40,309 nt of DNA from Cytobacillus firmus DS1 (GTDB taxonomy: Bacteria; Bacillota; Bacilli; Bacillales; Cytobacillaceae), in contig NZ_APVL01000024.1 in the NCBI RefSeq assembly GCF_000565285.1, positions 1 through 40,309 of the forward strand. Direction: 5' to 3'. Below the pieces are notes generated by a model that ran no database searches, was not told where the DNA came from, and worked only from the letters and a program-made list of their open reading frames with translations. This document shows, in pieces, positions 18,778 through 27,500 of the stretch. Numbering within the stretch: the first letter of the stretch is position 1; every line of letters starts with the position of its first letter. The position numbers and the translations under genes were made by a program.

Positions 18778-19946
18778 CTCTTAGCAGTAACTTATTATAT
18801 ACAGCATTTTTACTATATCTAATTGCAACATTTCTTTTTGGAGGAGCAATTCGAGATAGGAGAAAGCAATACGAAAAGCCAAGTAAATGGGCTACAGTCG
18901 CAATAATTGTCACCATTTTAGGTTTTGTTGCACATCTAGGTTATTTTGCCACTAGATGGTTTGCTTCTGGACATGCACCGGTAAGCAATATGTTCGAATT
19001 TATAACGGCATTTTCTATGATGTTTGTTTTGGCATTCATCGTCCTTTACTTTTTATATAGAGTAGCCTTATTAGGTTTATTCACCTTACCAATTACATTA
19101 TTAATTATTGCCTATGCAAGCATGTTCCCAACAGACATTTCTCCATTAATACCAGCATTACAAACTGATTGGCTAGCTATCCATGTAACAACAACGGCAC
19201 TAGGTTCAGCTATTTTGGCCAGTAGTTTCATTGCAGGGGTCATTTATTTACTTCGTTCTGTTGATCAGACGAAACGCTCAAAAGGGACTTTTTGGCTTGA
19301 AGTTGTCATGTTCACGATTGTGGCGACACTTGCTTTTGTATTGATTACAAGTATTTTCAGAGGAATGGAGTATGAAGCCATCTACAAATGGGTTGATAAA
19401 AATGATCAAGAGGTTGAAATGACATATAATCTACCTTCAATTGTAGGGCCAAATCAAGGGGAATTACTTACAAAAGGTAAAATGGAAGCTTTTGTTGAGG
19501 TACCAGCGATCATCGAAGCAGGAAAATTAAACACAATCATTTGGTCTGTTGTTACAGGTCTATTATTATACGGGATTCTAAGACTGATTTTAAGAAAAAG
19601 AATGGCTGCAGCGCTTCAGCCGTTAACAAAAAATATCAAACTTGATTTAGTTGATGAAATTGGATACAGATCAGTTACAATTGGTTTTCCAATATTCACC
19701 TTAGGTGCTCTCATTTTTGCGATGATCTGGGCTCAAATCGCTTGGACGCGTTTTTGGGGATGGGATCCTAAGGAAGTATGGGCTTTAATTACCTGGTTAT
19801 TTTATGCTGCCTATTTACACCTACGTTTATCGAAAGGTTGGCATGGTGAAAAATCAGCATGGCTTGGAGTTATAGGTTTTGCAATTATTATGTTCAACTT
19901 AATTTTCGTTAATCTAATAATTGCTGGTTTACACTCATATGCGTAA
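18771..19946 (+). CDS. resC: ResC/CcsA-like cytochrome c maturation protein
   Basis: The 391-aa integral membrane protein is the haem-handling partner of ResB. It has the tryptophan-rich haem-binding motif [15 protein letters not shown] and flanking conserved His residues ([23 protein letters not shown] and [11 protein letters not shown]). The GTG at 18771 is preceded by CAGGGGGGAAAG and overlaps resB. It is the last gene of the resA-ccdA-resB-resC operon. Confidence 0.94.
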   Translation: MVALSSNLLYTAFLLYLIATFLFGGAIRDRRKQYEKPSKWATVAIIVTILGFVAHLGYFATRWFASGHAPVSNMFEFITAFSMMFVLAFIVLYFLYRVALLGLFTLPITLLIIAYASMFPTDISPLIPALQTDWLAIHVTTTALGSAILASSFIAGVIYLLRSVDQTKRSKGTFWLEVVMFTIVATLAFVLITSIFRGMEYEAIYKWVDKNDQEVEMTYNLPSIVGPNQGELLTKGKMEAFVEVPAIIEAGKLNTIIWSVVTGLLLYGILRLILRKRMAAALQPLTKNIKLDLVDEIGYRSVTIGFPIFTLGALIFAMIWAQIAWTRFWGWDPKEVWALITWLFYAAYLHLRLSKGWHGEKSAWLGVIGFAIIMFNLIFVNLIIAGLHSYA

Positions 19947-20024
19947 AGAAATTAATTAGAGGATAATTTTATTTAAAAATAAAAGTTTACTATAAAAAAA
20001 TCTAAATTCATTTTTATCCATGTC

Positions 20025-20059
20025 TTGGAGGGGTGAATAATTTTGTAGATCCCCTCCAA
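20025..20059. terminator. Hairpin between convergent resC and cadC2
   Basis: TTGGAGGGG and CCCCTCCAA form a perfect 9-bp stem with a 17-nt loop. It lies between convergent genes but has no strong T-run on either side. Confidence 0.45.
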
Positions 20060-20118
20060 CTATGTAAAACAACAGTATTCTTATAAATTTGTTACAAATA
20101 TATCCATTTTCTCCCTAT

Positions 20119-20499
20119 TCAACTCTTCTTATGGTGAAAAGAGAGTAGAACCATCGACTTAAAAATTTCATCATCGATATAATAAAATGCTAATTTACCT
20201 TCCTTTCTATAGTTGGCTACACCTGAGCGTTTTAAAAACCGTAAATGATAAGAAGCTGTAGCAATAGAGGATTGAATAATATTAGCTACATCGCAAACGC
20301 AAAGTTCCCCTTCTATAGCCAATGAAAGAATAATCTTTAATCGTGTCTCATCAGCAAGAAGTTTAAATTTTTTTGATAGATGAAGTGTACTTTTAGAACT
20401 TAACAAATCTTGTAACCTTGATACTTTTATAGGGTCATAACAATAGATCTCACATTCATCTTTTAGAGTATCTTTTATATTTTTATCAACTAATGACAA
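20119..20499 (-). CDS. Second CadC-like ArsR-family metal repressor
   Basis: From TTG 20499 (ribosome site AGAGGTGGG; GTG 20508 is the alternative) this is a 126-aa winged-helix repressor. It has C16/C20 (CEIYCYD) and [10 protein letters not shown], so the CadC metal ligands are kept. It is clearly divergent from the first CadC, especially after the DNA-reading helix (SSIATASYHLRFL). It is divergent from the methyltransferase gene, with one CadC-type operator between them. It may regulate that pair or share operators with the first CadC. Confidence 0.9.
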   Translation of the reverse strand: MSLVDKNIKDTLKDECEIYCYDPIKVSRLQDLLSSKSTLHLSKKFKLLADETRLKIILSLAIEGELCVCDVANIIQSSIATASYHLRFLKRSGVANYRKEGKLAFYYIDDEIFKSMVLLSFHHKKS

Positions 20500-20530
20500 T
20501 TTTCCCACCTCTTTAAAAATATGTGATTAG

Positions 20531-20557
20531 CTTATAATGAGCAAACTTTAATGTCAA
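20531..20557 (-). promoter_or_regulatory. Possible cadC2 promoter
   Basis: On the minus strand TTGACA (20557-20552) is followed after 15 bp by TATAAG (20536-20531). The spacing is short for sigma-A. The CadC operator lies just upstream of the -35. Confidence 0.4.
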
Positions 20558-20560
20558 CAT

Positions 20561-20576
20561 TCAAATATTTACTTGA
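20561..20576. promoter_or_regulatory. CadC operator in the cadC2-methyltransferase region
   Basis: TCAAATATTTACTTGA matches the pattern TCAAAY-N4-NYTTGA seen at the other three sites. It overlaps the -35 of a rightward promoter. Confidence 0.65.
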
Positions 20577-20601
20577 ATAAAGAAGCGAAGCGTTTCATAT
20601 T
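20573..20601 (+). promoter_or_regulatory. Possible methyltransferase operon promoter
   Basis: TTGAAT (20573-20578) and CATATT (20596-20601) are 17 bp apart. The -35 overlaps the operator arm, the same layout as the resA promoter. Confidence 0.45.
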
Positions 20602-20720
20602 CTTTTATGTCACAAATCGTAAGATTCACGTGTTACTTTATATTAGCTCTTAACAAAAGTCGCGTAAGAGTAATCCAAAAATCATAAGTTATTTATTATA
20701 CATGAAGGGGTGCATGTTTA

Positions 20721-21383
20721 ATGGGTAAAAACAAGAAAGGCGAGTATATCCCTGCATTAAGATACCATTGGATGACTCGATTTTATGATCCGTTAATTCA
20801 ATGGGGAATGCAAGAAAAAAAGTTTAAAACGCATTTAGTTAAGCAAGCAACCCTCCAACCAAAGGAAACGATAATGGATTTAGCTTGCGGTACAGGTACA
20901 CTTGCTCTTTTAATACAGCAATTACAGCCTGGTGTGCAAGTAATTGGGGTTGATGCTGATCCTGAAATATTATCAATTGCTAAGGAGAAAATTAAAGAAA
21001 CTCAAGTTAATAATATCACCTTTGAGGAAGGGTTTTCTGATAAACTTCCCTTTTCCAATAATTCATTTCATCACATATTTACAAGTTTATTTATTCATCA
21101 TTTAACATTGGAAATGAAAATGAAAACATTTGAAGAAGTTTATCGGACACTCAAATCTGGTGGTCAATTCCATATTATTGATTTTGAAAAGCCACAAAAT
21201 TGGTTGATGCGTGTTGCATTTTTTCCTATTCAATTTTTAGATGGGTTTAAAACAACTTCAAATCATGTTAAAGGGATTATCCCTATCCTATTAAAAGAAA
21301 CTGGATTTGTTTTAATTGAAGAAACTGGACAATTTTCAACCATCACGGGCACACTAAGGGCATATAAAGCTTTTAAGCCTTAA
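20721..21383 (+). CDS. Class I SAM-dependent methyltransferase
   Basis: This 220-aa Rossmann-fold methyltransferase has motif I DLACGTGTLAL (about 53-63), the acidic ribose-binding strand end VIGVDADPE, and a post-motif LKSGGQFHIIDF. It resembles UbiE/Methyltransf_11-type small-molecule enzymes. It lacks the conserved Cys set of arsenite methyltransferase ArsM, and no substrate can be assigned. The ATG follows AAGGGGTG. It sits 100-odd nt before a PaaK-like gene, and its promoter carries a CadC operator, so metal-linked expression is likely. Confidence 0.85.
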   Translation: MGKNKKGEYIPALRYHWMTRFYDPLIQWGMQEKKFKTHLVKQATLQPKETIMDLACGTGTLALLIQQLQPGVQVIGVDADPEILSIAKEKIKETQVNNITFEEGFSDKLPFSNNSFHHIFTSLFIHHLTLEMKMKTFEEVYRTLKSGGQFHIIDFEKPQNWLMRVAFFPIQFLDGFKTTSNHVKGIIPILLKETGFVLIEETGQFSTITGTLRAYKAFKP

Positions 21384-21510
21384 GCTGTTTGATTTTTTAT
21401 CAGACTTCTTTCATATTTAGTACCTGTATTTTTAAATGTCCATTTTATTGTAAAAAAGTAAATAGTACTGATAATAAAATTTTAAAAACAGAGAGATGGG
21501 AATAACATAC

Positions 21511-22890
21511 ATGGAGAATATTTCACCTTTAAAAGCAGTTATGGATATCTGGAAGGTTAAACGAGGCAAACCAAAAGACATTCTCTCTCGGCAACAATCT
21601 CGTTTAGCTGATCTTATTAGATTTACACGATCAAACTCTCCATATTACGCACAAAAATACAGCGAGTTGCCTGAACAGATTACAAGCTTAGAGCAAATCC
21701 CACCAGTCACGAAATCAGAACTCATGTCCAATTTTAATGATTGGGTGACTGACCCAGAAGTAACCATCGAAAGTGTGAAAGAATTTGTGTCAGATATGTC
21801 ATTAGTTGGACAACTTTATTTAGGACGCTATATGGTTTCGACCACTTCAGGGTCGACCGGGGTACCAGGAATCTTTATTCAGGATAAAGGTTCAGATACG
21901 ATCATGAAAACATTGATGGCGATTCGTGGAACAACAAAATTGAAATGGAGTGACATATTGAAAGTTGCAGCCAAAGGTGGACGAAATGCGGCGGTATGCT
22001 CTACAGCTGGACATTTTACAGCATTCTCCACTGCTGAACGCCTACGCTTAAAACGGCCATCAAACGGAAAAATAAGAGCTTTTTCTATCCAATCCCCTCT
22101 TTCCCAACTTGTGAAAGATTTGAATGAATATCAACCATGTATAATTGGGGGTTATGCAACAGCGATGGAAATTCTAGCAGAAGAACAAAAAGAGGGTCGG
22201 TTAACTATTCATCCTGTGGCGATCCTTTTGGGTGGAGAAAAGTTATATTCAAATGTTCGTGCGAAACTCGAATCTGTTTTCCAAGCTCGTGTTCTAGATC
22301 TTTACGGTGGTACAGAAGCAACAGCCATGACTTTCGAATGCGAAGAAGGTCACTTTCATGTAAATACCGATTGGATCATATTTGAGCCGGTAGATGAAAA
22401 TTATCAACCTGTATCACCAGGAAAGCAATCTCATTCAGTTCTAATTACAAATCTAGCCAATAGAATTCAGCCCCTTATTCGTTATGAACTGACAGACCGT
22501 GTCACTGTGTCTCCGGAACCATGCAAATGCGGAAGACCATTCCCAGTCGTACAAGTTGAAGGGCGAACCGATGACATTTTAAAATTCTCTGCTCCGAACG
22601 GACAAGTCGTCAATATCCTGCCCTTGGCTCTGAAAACCATTGTCGAGGAAATAACAGGAGTAAGACGTTTCCAACTGATTCAAACGGCACCGGATCAATT
22701 AACAGTACGTATAGAAGTGGACGAGGGTAATCCAAGAGATCAAGTTTGGGAAAATGTTAGAGAAGCCCTTTTAGATTACTTTGCAACACAGGGGCTAACT
22801 ACCATTTCAATAGAAAAAACTGATGAGTTACCACAAAGGAACCCTAAAAGTGGCAAGTACCAGCATGTTTGGATTGATTATCATGAATAA
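21511..22890 (+). CDS. PaaK/CapK-like adenylate-forming enzyme
   Basis: This roughly 459-aa enzyme belongs to the phenylacetate-CoA ligase-like group of adenylate-forming enzymes, which activate a carboxylate with ATP and usually pass it to CoA. The P-loop TTSGSTGVPG, the motif LDLYGGTEATAM and the hinge GRTDDILKF are present. A CKCGRPFP segment, typical of PaaK-like proteins, lies just before the hinge. The start is uncertain: ATG 21511 and ATG 21496 both have weak ribosome sites. No aromatic catabolism genes are nearby, so phenylacetate itself is unlikely. With the preceding methyltransferase it may modify a small molecule. It is the last gene of the transposon. Confidence 0.85.
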   Translation: MENISPLKAVMDIWKVKRGKPKDILSRQQSRLADLIRFTRSNSPYYAQKYSELPEQITSLEQIPPVTKSELMSNFNDWVTDPEVTIESVKEFVSDMSLVGQLYLGRYMVSTTSGSTGVPGIFIQDKGSDTIMKTLMAIRGTTKLKWSDILKVAAKGGRNAAVCSTAGHFTAFSTAERLRLKRPSNGKIRAFSIQSPLSQLVKDLNEYQPCIIGGYATAMEILAEEQKEGRLTIHPVAILLGGEKLYSNVRAKLESVFQARVLDLYGGTEATAMTFECEEGHFHVNTDWIIFEPVDENYQPVSPGKQSHSVLITNLANRIQPLIRYELTDRVTVSPEPCKCGRPFPVVQVEGRTDDILKFSAPNGQVVNILPLALKTIVEEITGVRRFQLIQTAPDQLTVRIEVDEGNPRDQVWENVREALLDYFATQGLTTISIEKTDELPQRNPKSGKYQHVWIDYHE

Positions 22891-22946
22891 CAAAATGGTA
22901 ATGTATCTGGATTTATACAGAGAATAAAACGACTAGAATAGTTACT

Positions 22947-22990
22947 AATAAGCCGATGATTCCTTAGCGTAGGAATCATCGGCTTATTTT
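22947..22990. terminator. Strong bidirectional terminator at the right end of transposon A
   Basis: An 18-bp perfect stem (22947-22964 with 22971-22988, 6-nt loop) ends in TTATTTT. It insulates the right terminal repeat from cargo transcription. Confidence 0.9.
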
Positions 22991-23003
22991 ATGTCGAAAT
23001 TTG

Positions 23004-23042
23004 CTTAGCGTGGGTTTTATGTCAAAATGTTGGTGGTACCCC
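23004..23042. repeat. Transposon A right terminal inverted repeat
   Basis: It starts CTTAGCGTGGG and ends GGTGGTACCCC, the inverse of 1096-1134 with two mismatches. It is followed directly by ATATT. Confidence 0.95.
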
Positions 23043-23047
23043 ATATT
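23043..23047. repeat. Target-site duplication ATATT, right copy
   Basis: Identical to 1091-1095. Together they mark a single clean insertion. Confidence 0.95.
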
Positions 23048-23264
23048 GAAAATTGATCAATTCATACACAGATATCAATATAAAAAAGGAATTTTTTTGG
23101 CAATAAATATTAGTGAAGAACGACGCAAGCAGCTTACAACAAATGCTCATTTACTAAAATGTCTAAAAGAAAAAACTATATGTAAAAATGAAATTCTACT
23201 TATGTTTAGAGAATCATCTACGAAGTCGACTATCTCTATCAATCTATCAAGATTGTTGGAATGA
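23048..23264 (+). pseudogene. PD-(D/E)XK nuclease-like gene, 3' part
   Basis: This is the right-hand remnant of the gene that starts at 662. Read in the frame set by the join, it gives KIDQFIHRYQYKKGIFLAIN and continues to LSRLLE and a TGA at 23262-23264. The segment after the nuclease core looks like its closing strand and helix (KKGIFLAINIS). It has no start of its own. The exact in-frame fit with 662-1095 is direct evidence that transposon A split this gene. Confidence 0.88.
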
Positions 23265-23423
23265 ACAATTTTATTAATTTAAAGTAAGGTACACTGAGGA
23301 TTACCCTATTTTATTAATCAAGAATAGAGGTTCTTTAACAAAAAAGGTTAGATTTTCCTACCGGTGTTTGATATAATTTAAGGTATTAAGACAATTTTCC
23401 GTTTCTTACTCATGCTAGAGAGA

Positions 23424-23442
23424 ACAATTATAATATAATTGT
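23424..23442. promoter_or_regulatory. AT-rich palindrome, possible operator
   Basis: ACAATTAT and ATAATTGT are perfect 8-bp arms around AAT. It overlaps a TATAAT-like sequence, as repressor sites often do. No cognate regulator is known. Confidence 0.35.
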
Positions 23443-23493
23443 AGTAATAATTTTGTGAGTAAAATTGGGAAACTATAATTTTGAAAAGCGGAA

Positions 23494-23534
23494 GCACCGC
23501 AATCAGAGGATTCTCTGCATTGTGGTGTTTTTTT
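23494..23534 (+). terminator. Terminator-like hairpin in the leader of the secreted-protein operon
   Basis: CACCGCAAT...CAGAG pairs with CTCTG...ATTGTGGTG with one bulge and a 4-nt loop, followed by seven T residues. It lies 100 nt before the start codon at 23634. Confidence 0.75.
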
Positions 23535-23633
23535 CTTTTCTTTAATAATCCTTTATACTTAATTTAAAGGAAATGAAAGGAAGTGTTTAAACCTAATTTC
23601 CTATATCGCCCATATTTTAGGAGGTTGTTATTA

Positions 23634-24560
23634 ATGAAAAAAATTGTATTTGTAGGAGCGGTTACGGCAGCGTTAAGTTTAGGAGCTGTTATGCCATTTG
23701 AAAGTTCAGGTCTGATAAACCCTAATAAGGTAGAGGCAAGTGTTCTTGCTACTCCATTACCAGTTGATCTGCCACTGGAATATGTTTCAGGTGTAGATGA
23801 ATACGGTTCAAAAGTGAGCCAGTATAAGATTGATATTGGAAATCGAACTGGTACTTTGTTGTTGAAAATGTATATGACTGATAAGTATCCAAAGGGATTT
23901 GCAGATACTTTATATGCGGATGTAAAAAAAATGCGAGCCTCAGGATTCTTCTTGATGGATTCTAATTCAGCTTTAAATCCAGGAGATGCTAAGGGCTTAA
24001 TTGGCTTTGATCGTTATAGCCCTGTATATGGCGATACCTCAGTGTTGCCAACTCTAAAATATACTTCTGGTTTTCAAAATGTTGGAACTAATAAAAAGGG
24101 TGAAGGTTTTATAGCCTTAGGAGTTTACATTAAAAACAAAGTAAACAATGGTGTTTATTACCTAGATACACCAAATATGGCTAGTGGACACTGGAATGTA
24201 AAGGCCTATTTTTACGATAATGTTAATGTTGAAAAGCAAGTTTTTAATGAAGTAAATCGTTATTTTCCTCTTCTAGATAAAGTAAGATGGGGTGTTGCTG
24301 AACTCAAAAACAATCAAATCGGCAGATTGACAATGTTAAAAAATACTCCCCTTTTAAAGGAGACAGATGGAAAGTTTGAGACAGCACGTACCTTAAAGAA
24401 AGGGGAACAGTATCGTATTTATGGTTATAAAGAAATTAATGGAAAAGGTTATTATGCTGTAGGTGGAGGTCATTTCGTTGAAACGAATCCTAATTTAGCA
24501 AAATATGAAACCCCGGCTAAGAATAAATTGAGATTGGTGAAAATTTTACATGAGGAGTAA
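23634..24560 (+). CDS. Secreted protein of unknown function
   Basis: ATG 23634 was chosen for its strong AGGAGG site; the upstream frame lacks one. The 308-aa product has a signal peptide (MKKIVFVGAVTAALSLGAV, with cleavage probably after KVEA near residue 35). I do not recognise the mature domain. The C-terminal third (about 220-295) alternates short strands and turns (QYRIYGYKEINGKGYYAVGG), reminiscent of SH3-like wall-binding repeats. It lies 5 nt upstream of the giant PKD gene, so the two are surely co-transcribed and may work together outside the cell. Confidence 0.85.
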   Translation: MKKIVFVGAVTAALSLGAVMPFESSGLINPNKVEASVLATPLPVDLPLEYVSGVDEYGSKVSQYKIDIGNRTGTLLLKMYMTDKYPKGFADTLYADVKKMRASGFFLMDSNSALNPGDAKGLIGFDRYSPVYGDTSVLPTLKYTSGFQNVGTNKKGEGFIALGVYIKNKVNNGVYYLDTPNMASGHWNVKAYFYDNVNVEKQVFNEVNRYFPLLDKVRWGVAELKNNQIGRLTMLKNTPLLKETDGKFETARTLKKGEQYRIYGYKEINGKGYYAVGGGHFVETNPNLAKYETPAKNKLRLVKILHEE

Positions 24561-24565
24561 TATGA

Positions 24566-27500
24566 ATGTTCAAGTATAGAAAATATAGAATACTAGGTAT
24601 TATATGCCTATTATTCATATTTCTATTAAACTCTTTTACTCTCATCGGAAATGCTACAGATCCACCTATAAGTAAAATTGGAACAGCTGATAAATCATAT
24701 CCACATATCCATGACAAACCGGGTGAATGGAACCCGATTTCGATAGATGGATATTTTATTCGTTCAGACACGAACCAATTGAGAGCTAATTGGCATTCTA
24801 AACGAGCACCTGGTGTTGAATTGGGTGGTATTGGCTATGACTCACCAACAGGTTATACACCTCCAAAAGGGAAGGTCATACATTCTATTTTGCGATATCC
24901 TGTTTACGAAATGCGAACATATGATGTGCAAAAAGAGAAATCGGGTTGTGATGGCGGTTTACAAACTGATGATAAATGTAACCCTTTTTATTTTGATGGC
25001 GTAGCAGGAGAGGATAATAGGTGGGCCAAAGAAGGAAATATCGAGAAAAAAGAACATTGGGCATTTTATGGTTATGCCTATAGAGATAACGATGTGCTAG
25101 GTATTCCAAATATGCTCTATTATCGTTTCCGAACTGCAAAGCTCCGAGTGCAAGGTGATGATGGCTTAGGGCATGGGGGCACTCCTTGGTATAAATATGA
25201 TTTTAAAATTATGGATGACCCTAATGCCAGGGGGTTAAGAATTGAGCCTCCAACTCAGACAATTAAAGTAGGAGAAACTGCTACTTATAAAGCCATTTAT
25301 AGTGCTCTTGATGGGAAGGAATACGATAAGACTCTGGATAAACTTAGTACTTGGTCTATTACAGATACTTCTTTGGCTTCCAGTTCAACTAAAGGGAAGT
25401 TTGTAGGTGAAAAAGTGGGCACCACAACAGTCAAAGTGGATTATGGAAGCTTATCTGCAACAGCAACCCTTAAAGTTGTTGCAGCCGATCCTCCAGAGGA
25501 ACCTGAGGAACCAAAAGAAAATCTTCCTCCGCTTGCAAATTTATTTGTGGAGCCAGAATATTACTGGCCGGAAACAGTAACTTTTCAAGATAACAGTACG
25601 GATCCAGATGGTGAGATTGTTTCAAGAGAGTTAACAGTAGACGGCTCGCCTTCAAATTTTTCAAGAAACTTTCCACGTGTTACAGCTGAAGAAACTCATG
25701 ATGCTGCTTTGAAGGTTACGGATGATGCTGGGGCTTCTGACACTGATGCCAGGTCGTTTAAGATATTACCAACAACTCCAACTGCTATGTTAGAAATTAA
25801 TGGGACCTTAAAAGAAAACCGAAAAGTTTCTTTTAATGCTCATGGTTCTGACAAAGCAACTAAGGCGATTAGAGTAGCACCAATAAACTATAATCTTACT
25901 ACTTGGGATTTTAAACCCGTCACTCCTGGAATCACACAGGGGGATATTAAAATTGAGCACACTTCCGATGGTGGTATAAAAGATGTTTTATTTAAAAAAG
26001 CAGGTGAGTATGAGGTTACGATAACGGTAACCAATAAGTATTCAGAAGTCAGCGAGCCTTACACTGCAAAGATTACTATCATGCCCGACGAGAAGCCGAT
26101 AGCTAAGTTTACGGTTGATCAAAAGGTCGCTCTAAGAGATGGTACAACCAAAAAGGCAACTATAGAATTAAAAGATTTTAGTAATTCTATAGACGATGAC
26201 TTTATTAAACAGAGAATTTGGTATGTGGAATATGACAGCAATAATGATGGGATTTTTGGAACAGCGATGGATACCTCTCGTCAGGTTATTTCAAGTGGAA
26301 ATGAAACAACTGTTTATTACGAAACTGATAGAGTAGGTCATTATCGTTTTACCTTAGAAGTTGTAGAAGGATTTGGACAGCCCACCATACAGAGATTTAT
26401 TACCGATGCTGATTATCGTAGAGATGTTACCGAAAAAGTTGATAGCGGAGATCGTGTAACAGAATACACGAAGCTAACTAACTTTAACATTATCGACAAA
26501 GATAAAGCAGTGGAAGTTTCAAATACTCCTCCGGTTGTTGATTTCGGTATGCAGACTCATCGTAAGGTTGACCTTGTATTAGATATAGGTGGTTTGACAA
26601 AGGCAACTCAGCAGCATATGACAGGAAATCGTCCTGGAGGAACTTCGAATAATGATGGTGGTGGTTATTATGACCATAAATATTATACCTATGACTATTC
26701 GGAAAGAAATGAGGTCGCAAGTCTTGCTGCCAGTCTAGAAACAGATCTGAAGACCAAGGGCATTGATGCCAGAGTGGTAATAGATAATGATTTTTACCAC
26801 ATATACGACACTGATGGAACATGTATTAAAAGCATTCCACAGTGGGGTTGGTCGACCTATTACCGAACTATCCAAACTACAGCATCGAATACCGTTTCAA
26901 ACTACTCATCTTCACCGCCTGGAGGCTCATATAGTCCACCAGCAGGTTATTCGATAACAAACACAGTTCATACCGGCTCTTATCAAAACACAAGCAATTA
27001 TACGGTTGTAGGAAGCGGGTCATTCTCGAGTGCTGCAGAAGCAGATGCCTATCCTGTTGGACGTGATAGCCGCATTTGCAGCTGGAATGCTGATAATACA
27101 GTATATAGCTGTACGTTTATTCGATATCAATGGGTTCACTCTTACACATATTATTTAGAAAAACAAGAGCCTTATCAGGTGTGGGAAGTTCAATACTATT
27201 ACAACCAAGGTTGTAATTCCACAGAACAAACGGATCCAACGAGAATGAAAGACAACTTTGTTTCACAAACCTATCGAAATAATGCGGATGTAGTTTATGC
27301 TCGGTTTGATAATCAAAGTTGGACATGGGTGAATGATACGAGTCAGGTAAATCCAATTGTGAGTAAAATGAGGCAGGATAATCCTTTCTTCTGGCACTTT
27401 GCCTATAATTCAAATCGTTCCAATTTTGATCGGTTTACCACAACTGCTGCAACATTAGGTAAGTTTTCGCTATATGATTTCCTCTATAAAGGGAGAAATG

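Larger units (their letters stand above)
1096..23042. mobile_element. Transposon A: complete 21.9-kb Tn3-family metal-resistance transposon
   Basis: The element is bounded by 39-bp inverted repeats (1096-1134 and 23004-23042) that begin GGGGTACC, with two mismatches, and by a perfect ATATT duplication. Its left end holds tnpA and a co-directional serine resolvase, both transcribed toward the left end, then a res-like region. The remaining roughly 18 kb is cargo: CYP152 P450, cadC-cadA, lpd-like, ZIP, two small genes, cysK, lspA, cadD, resA-ccdA-resB-resC, cadC2, a methyltransferase and a PaaK-like ligase. Nothing in the ends, transposase or resolvase looks damaged, so it may still be active. 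Naming a Tn4430-related lineage rests on the end sequence and the catalytic spacing of TnpA. Confidence 0.95.
23265..23633. other. Control region before the secreted-protein operon
   Basis: There is no gene in these 369 nt. They hold an AT-rich inverted repeat at 23424-23442 (ACAATTAT and ATAATTGT, 3-nt centre), TATAAT-like sequences at 23372-23377 and 23429-23434, and a terminator-like hairpin at 23494-23534, about 100 nt before the ATG. Confidence 0.5.
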
